DNA from: CAZBQG01 sp964493945
GTDB lineage: Bacteria > Pseudomonadota > Alphaproteobacteria > Rhodospirillales > UBA2165
Assembly (NCBI GenBank): GCA_964493945.1
Contig: CAZBQG010000273.1
Coordinates: 1-5,376, forward strand
Reading direction: 5' to 3'
Length of the DNA: 5,376 nucleotides
The position numbers and the translations under genes were made by a program. This document shows positions 5,335-5,376 of the stretch, one piece after another. The notes under the pieces were generated by a model that saw nothing but the letters and a program-made list of their open reading frames with translations, searched no databases and was not told the origin of the DNA. Every line of letters starts with the position of its first letter. Positions within the stretch are counted from its first letter, which is position 1.

Positions 5335-5376
5335 TCATGATTTATCGGAATCGGGTTTAGGATTCCCATAGGCGTC
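5325..5376. repeat. Repeat-like noncoding sequence interrupting comM
   Basis: The last roughly 52 bases do not continue the ComM protein in any frame I can read. They begin TTAGAGCGTTTCATGATTTA and contain a perfect 6-bp inverted repeat, GGAATC (5347-5352) and GATTCC (5361-5366), with an 8-base loop. AGAGCGTTTCA-type borders next to small palindromes recall interspersed palindromic elements I associate with alphaproteobacterial genomes; this is recollection, not a match. The boundary falls where comM similarity stops. The element may extend beyond the window, so its far end is unknown. Confidence 0.4.

Noticed and set aside
1..5376. CRISPR arrays, tRNA or rRNA genes, transposases, toxin-antitoxin pairs or phage genes
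   Set aside because: No regularly spaced repeats, tRNA-like folds, recombinase motifs or small paired reading frames were recognised; nearly all the window is accounted for by housekeeping genes.

Overview
This window looks like ordinary chromosome from a high-GC alphaproteobacterium, plausibly Rhodospirillales-like. The evidence is a monofunctional hisB, a small DUF2628-type membrane protein gene inside the his operon, HslV with an N-terminal extension before its catalytic Thr, and the arrangement hslUV / hisB-x-hisH-hisA-hisF-hisE-HIT. The genus assignment is inference. The run of ten Ns shows that the source is a draft assembly.

Layout. Positions 1-979, minus strand: hslV (complete) and hslU (N-terminal part only), overlapping by an ATGA junction; they encode the peptidase and the ATPase of a proteasome-like protease. 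Positions 980-1152: the divergent intergenic region, with a 25-bp near-perfect tandem duplication and a plausible hslVU promoter. Positions 1153-4579, plus strand: a compact histidine operon, hisB - DUF2628 membrane protein - hisH - hisA - hisF - hisE. Most junctions overlap or lie a few bases apart, which suggests translational coupling. hisE is crossed by the N run; the sequence after the gap is in a different phase from the sequence before it, so the ten Ns do not equal the missing length. Positions 4604-4969: a HIT-family protein gene behind a strong Shine-Dalgarno. Positions 4966-5334, minus strand and convergent: the C-terminal end of a ComM/YifB-type Mg-chelatase-like ATPase. Its homology stops abruptly at about 5325, where noncoding, palindrome-containing sequence begins that resembles an interspersed repeat.

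How the genes work together. HisE hydrolyses phosphoribosyl-ATP early in the pathway, HisA isomerises ProFAR to PRFAR, HisH/HisF convert PRFAR to imidazole glycerol phosphate (IGP) plus AICAR, and HisB dehydrates IGP. The other his genes (hisG, hisD, hisC, hisI and so on) are not in the window. HslVU is functionally unrelated and is simply a divergent neighbour.

I found no evidence of a new defence, mobile or RNA-based system. The points worth a second look are the mis-sized gap in hisE, the apparent interruption of comM by a repeat-like element, the tandem repeat between hslV and hisB, and the uncharacterised membrane protein embedded in the his operon.
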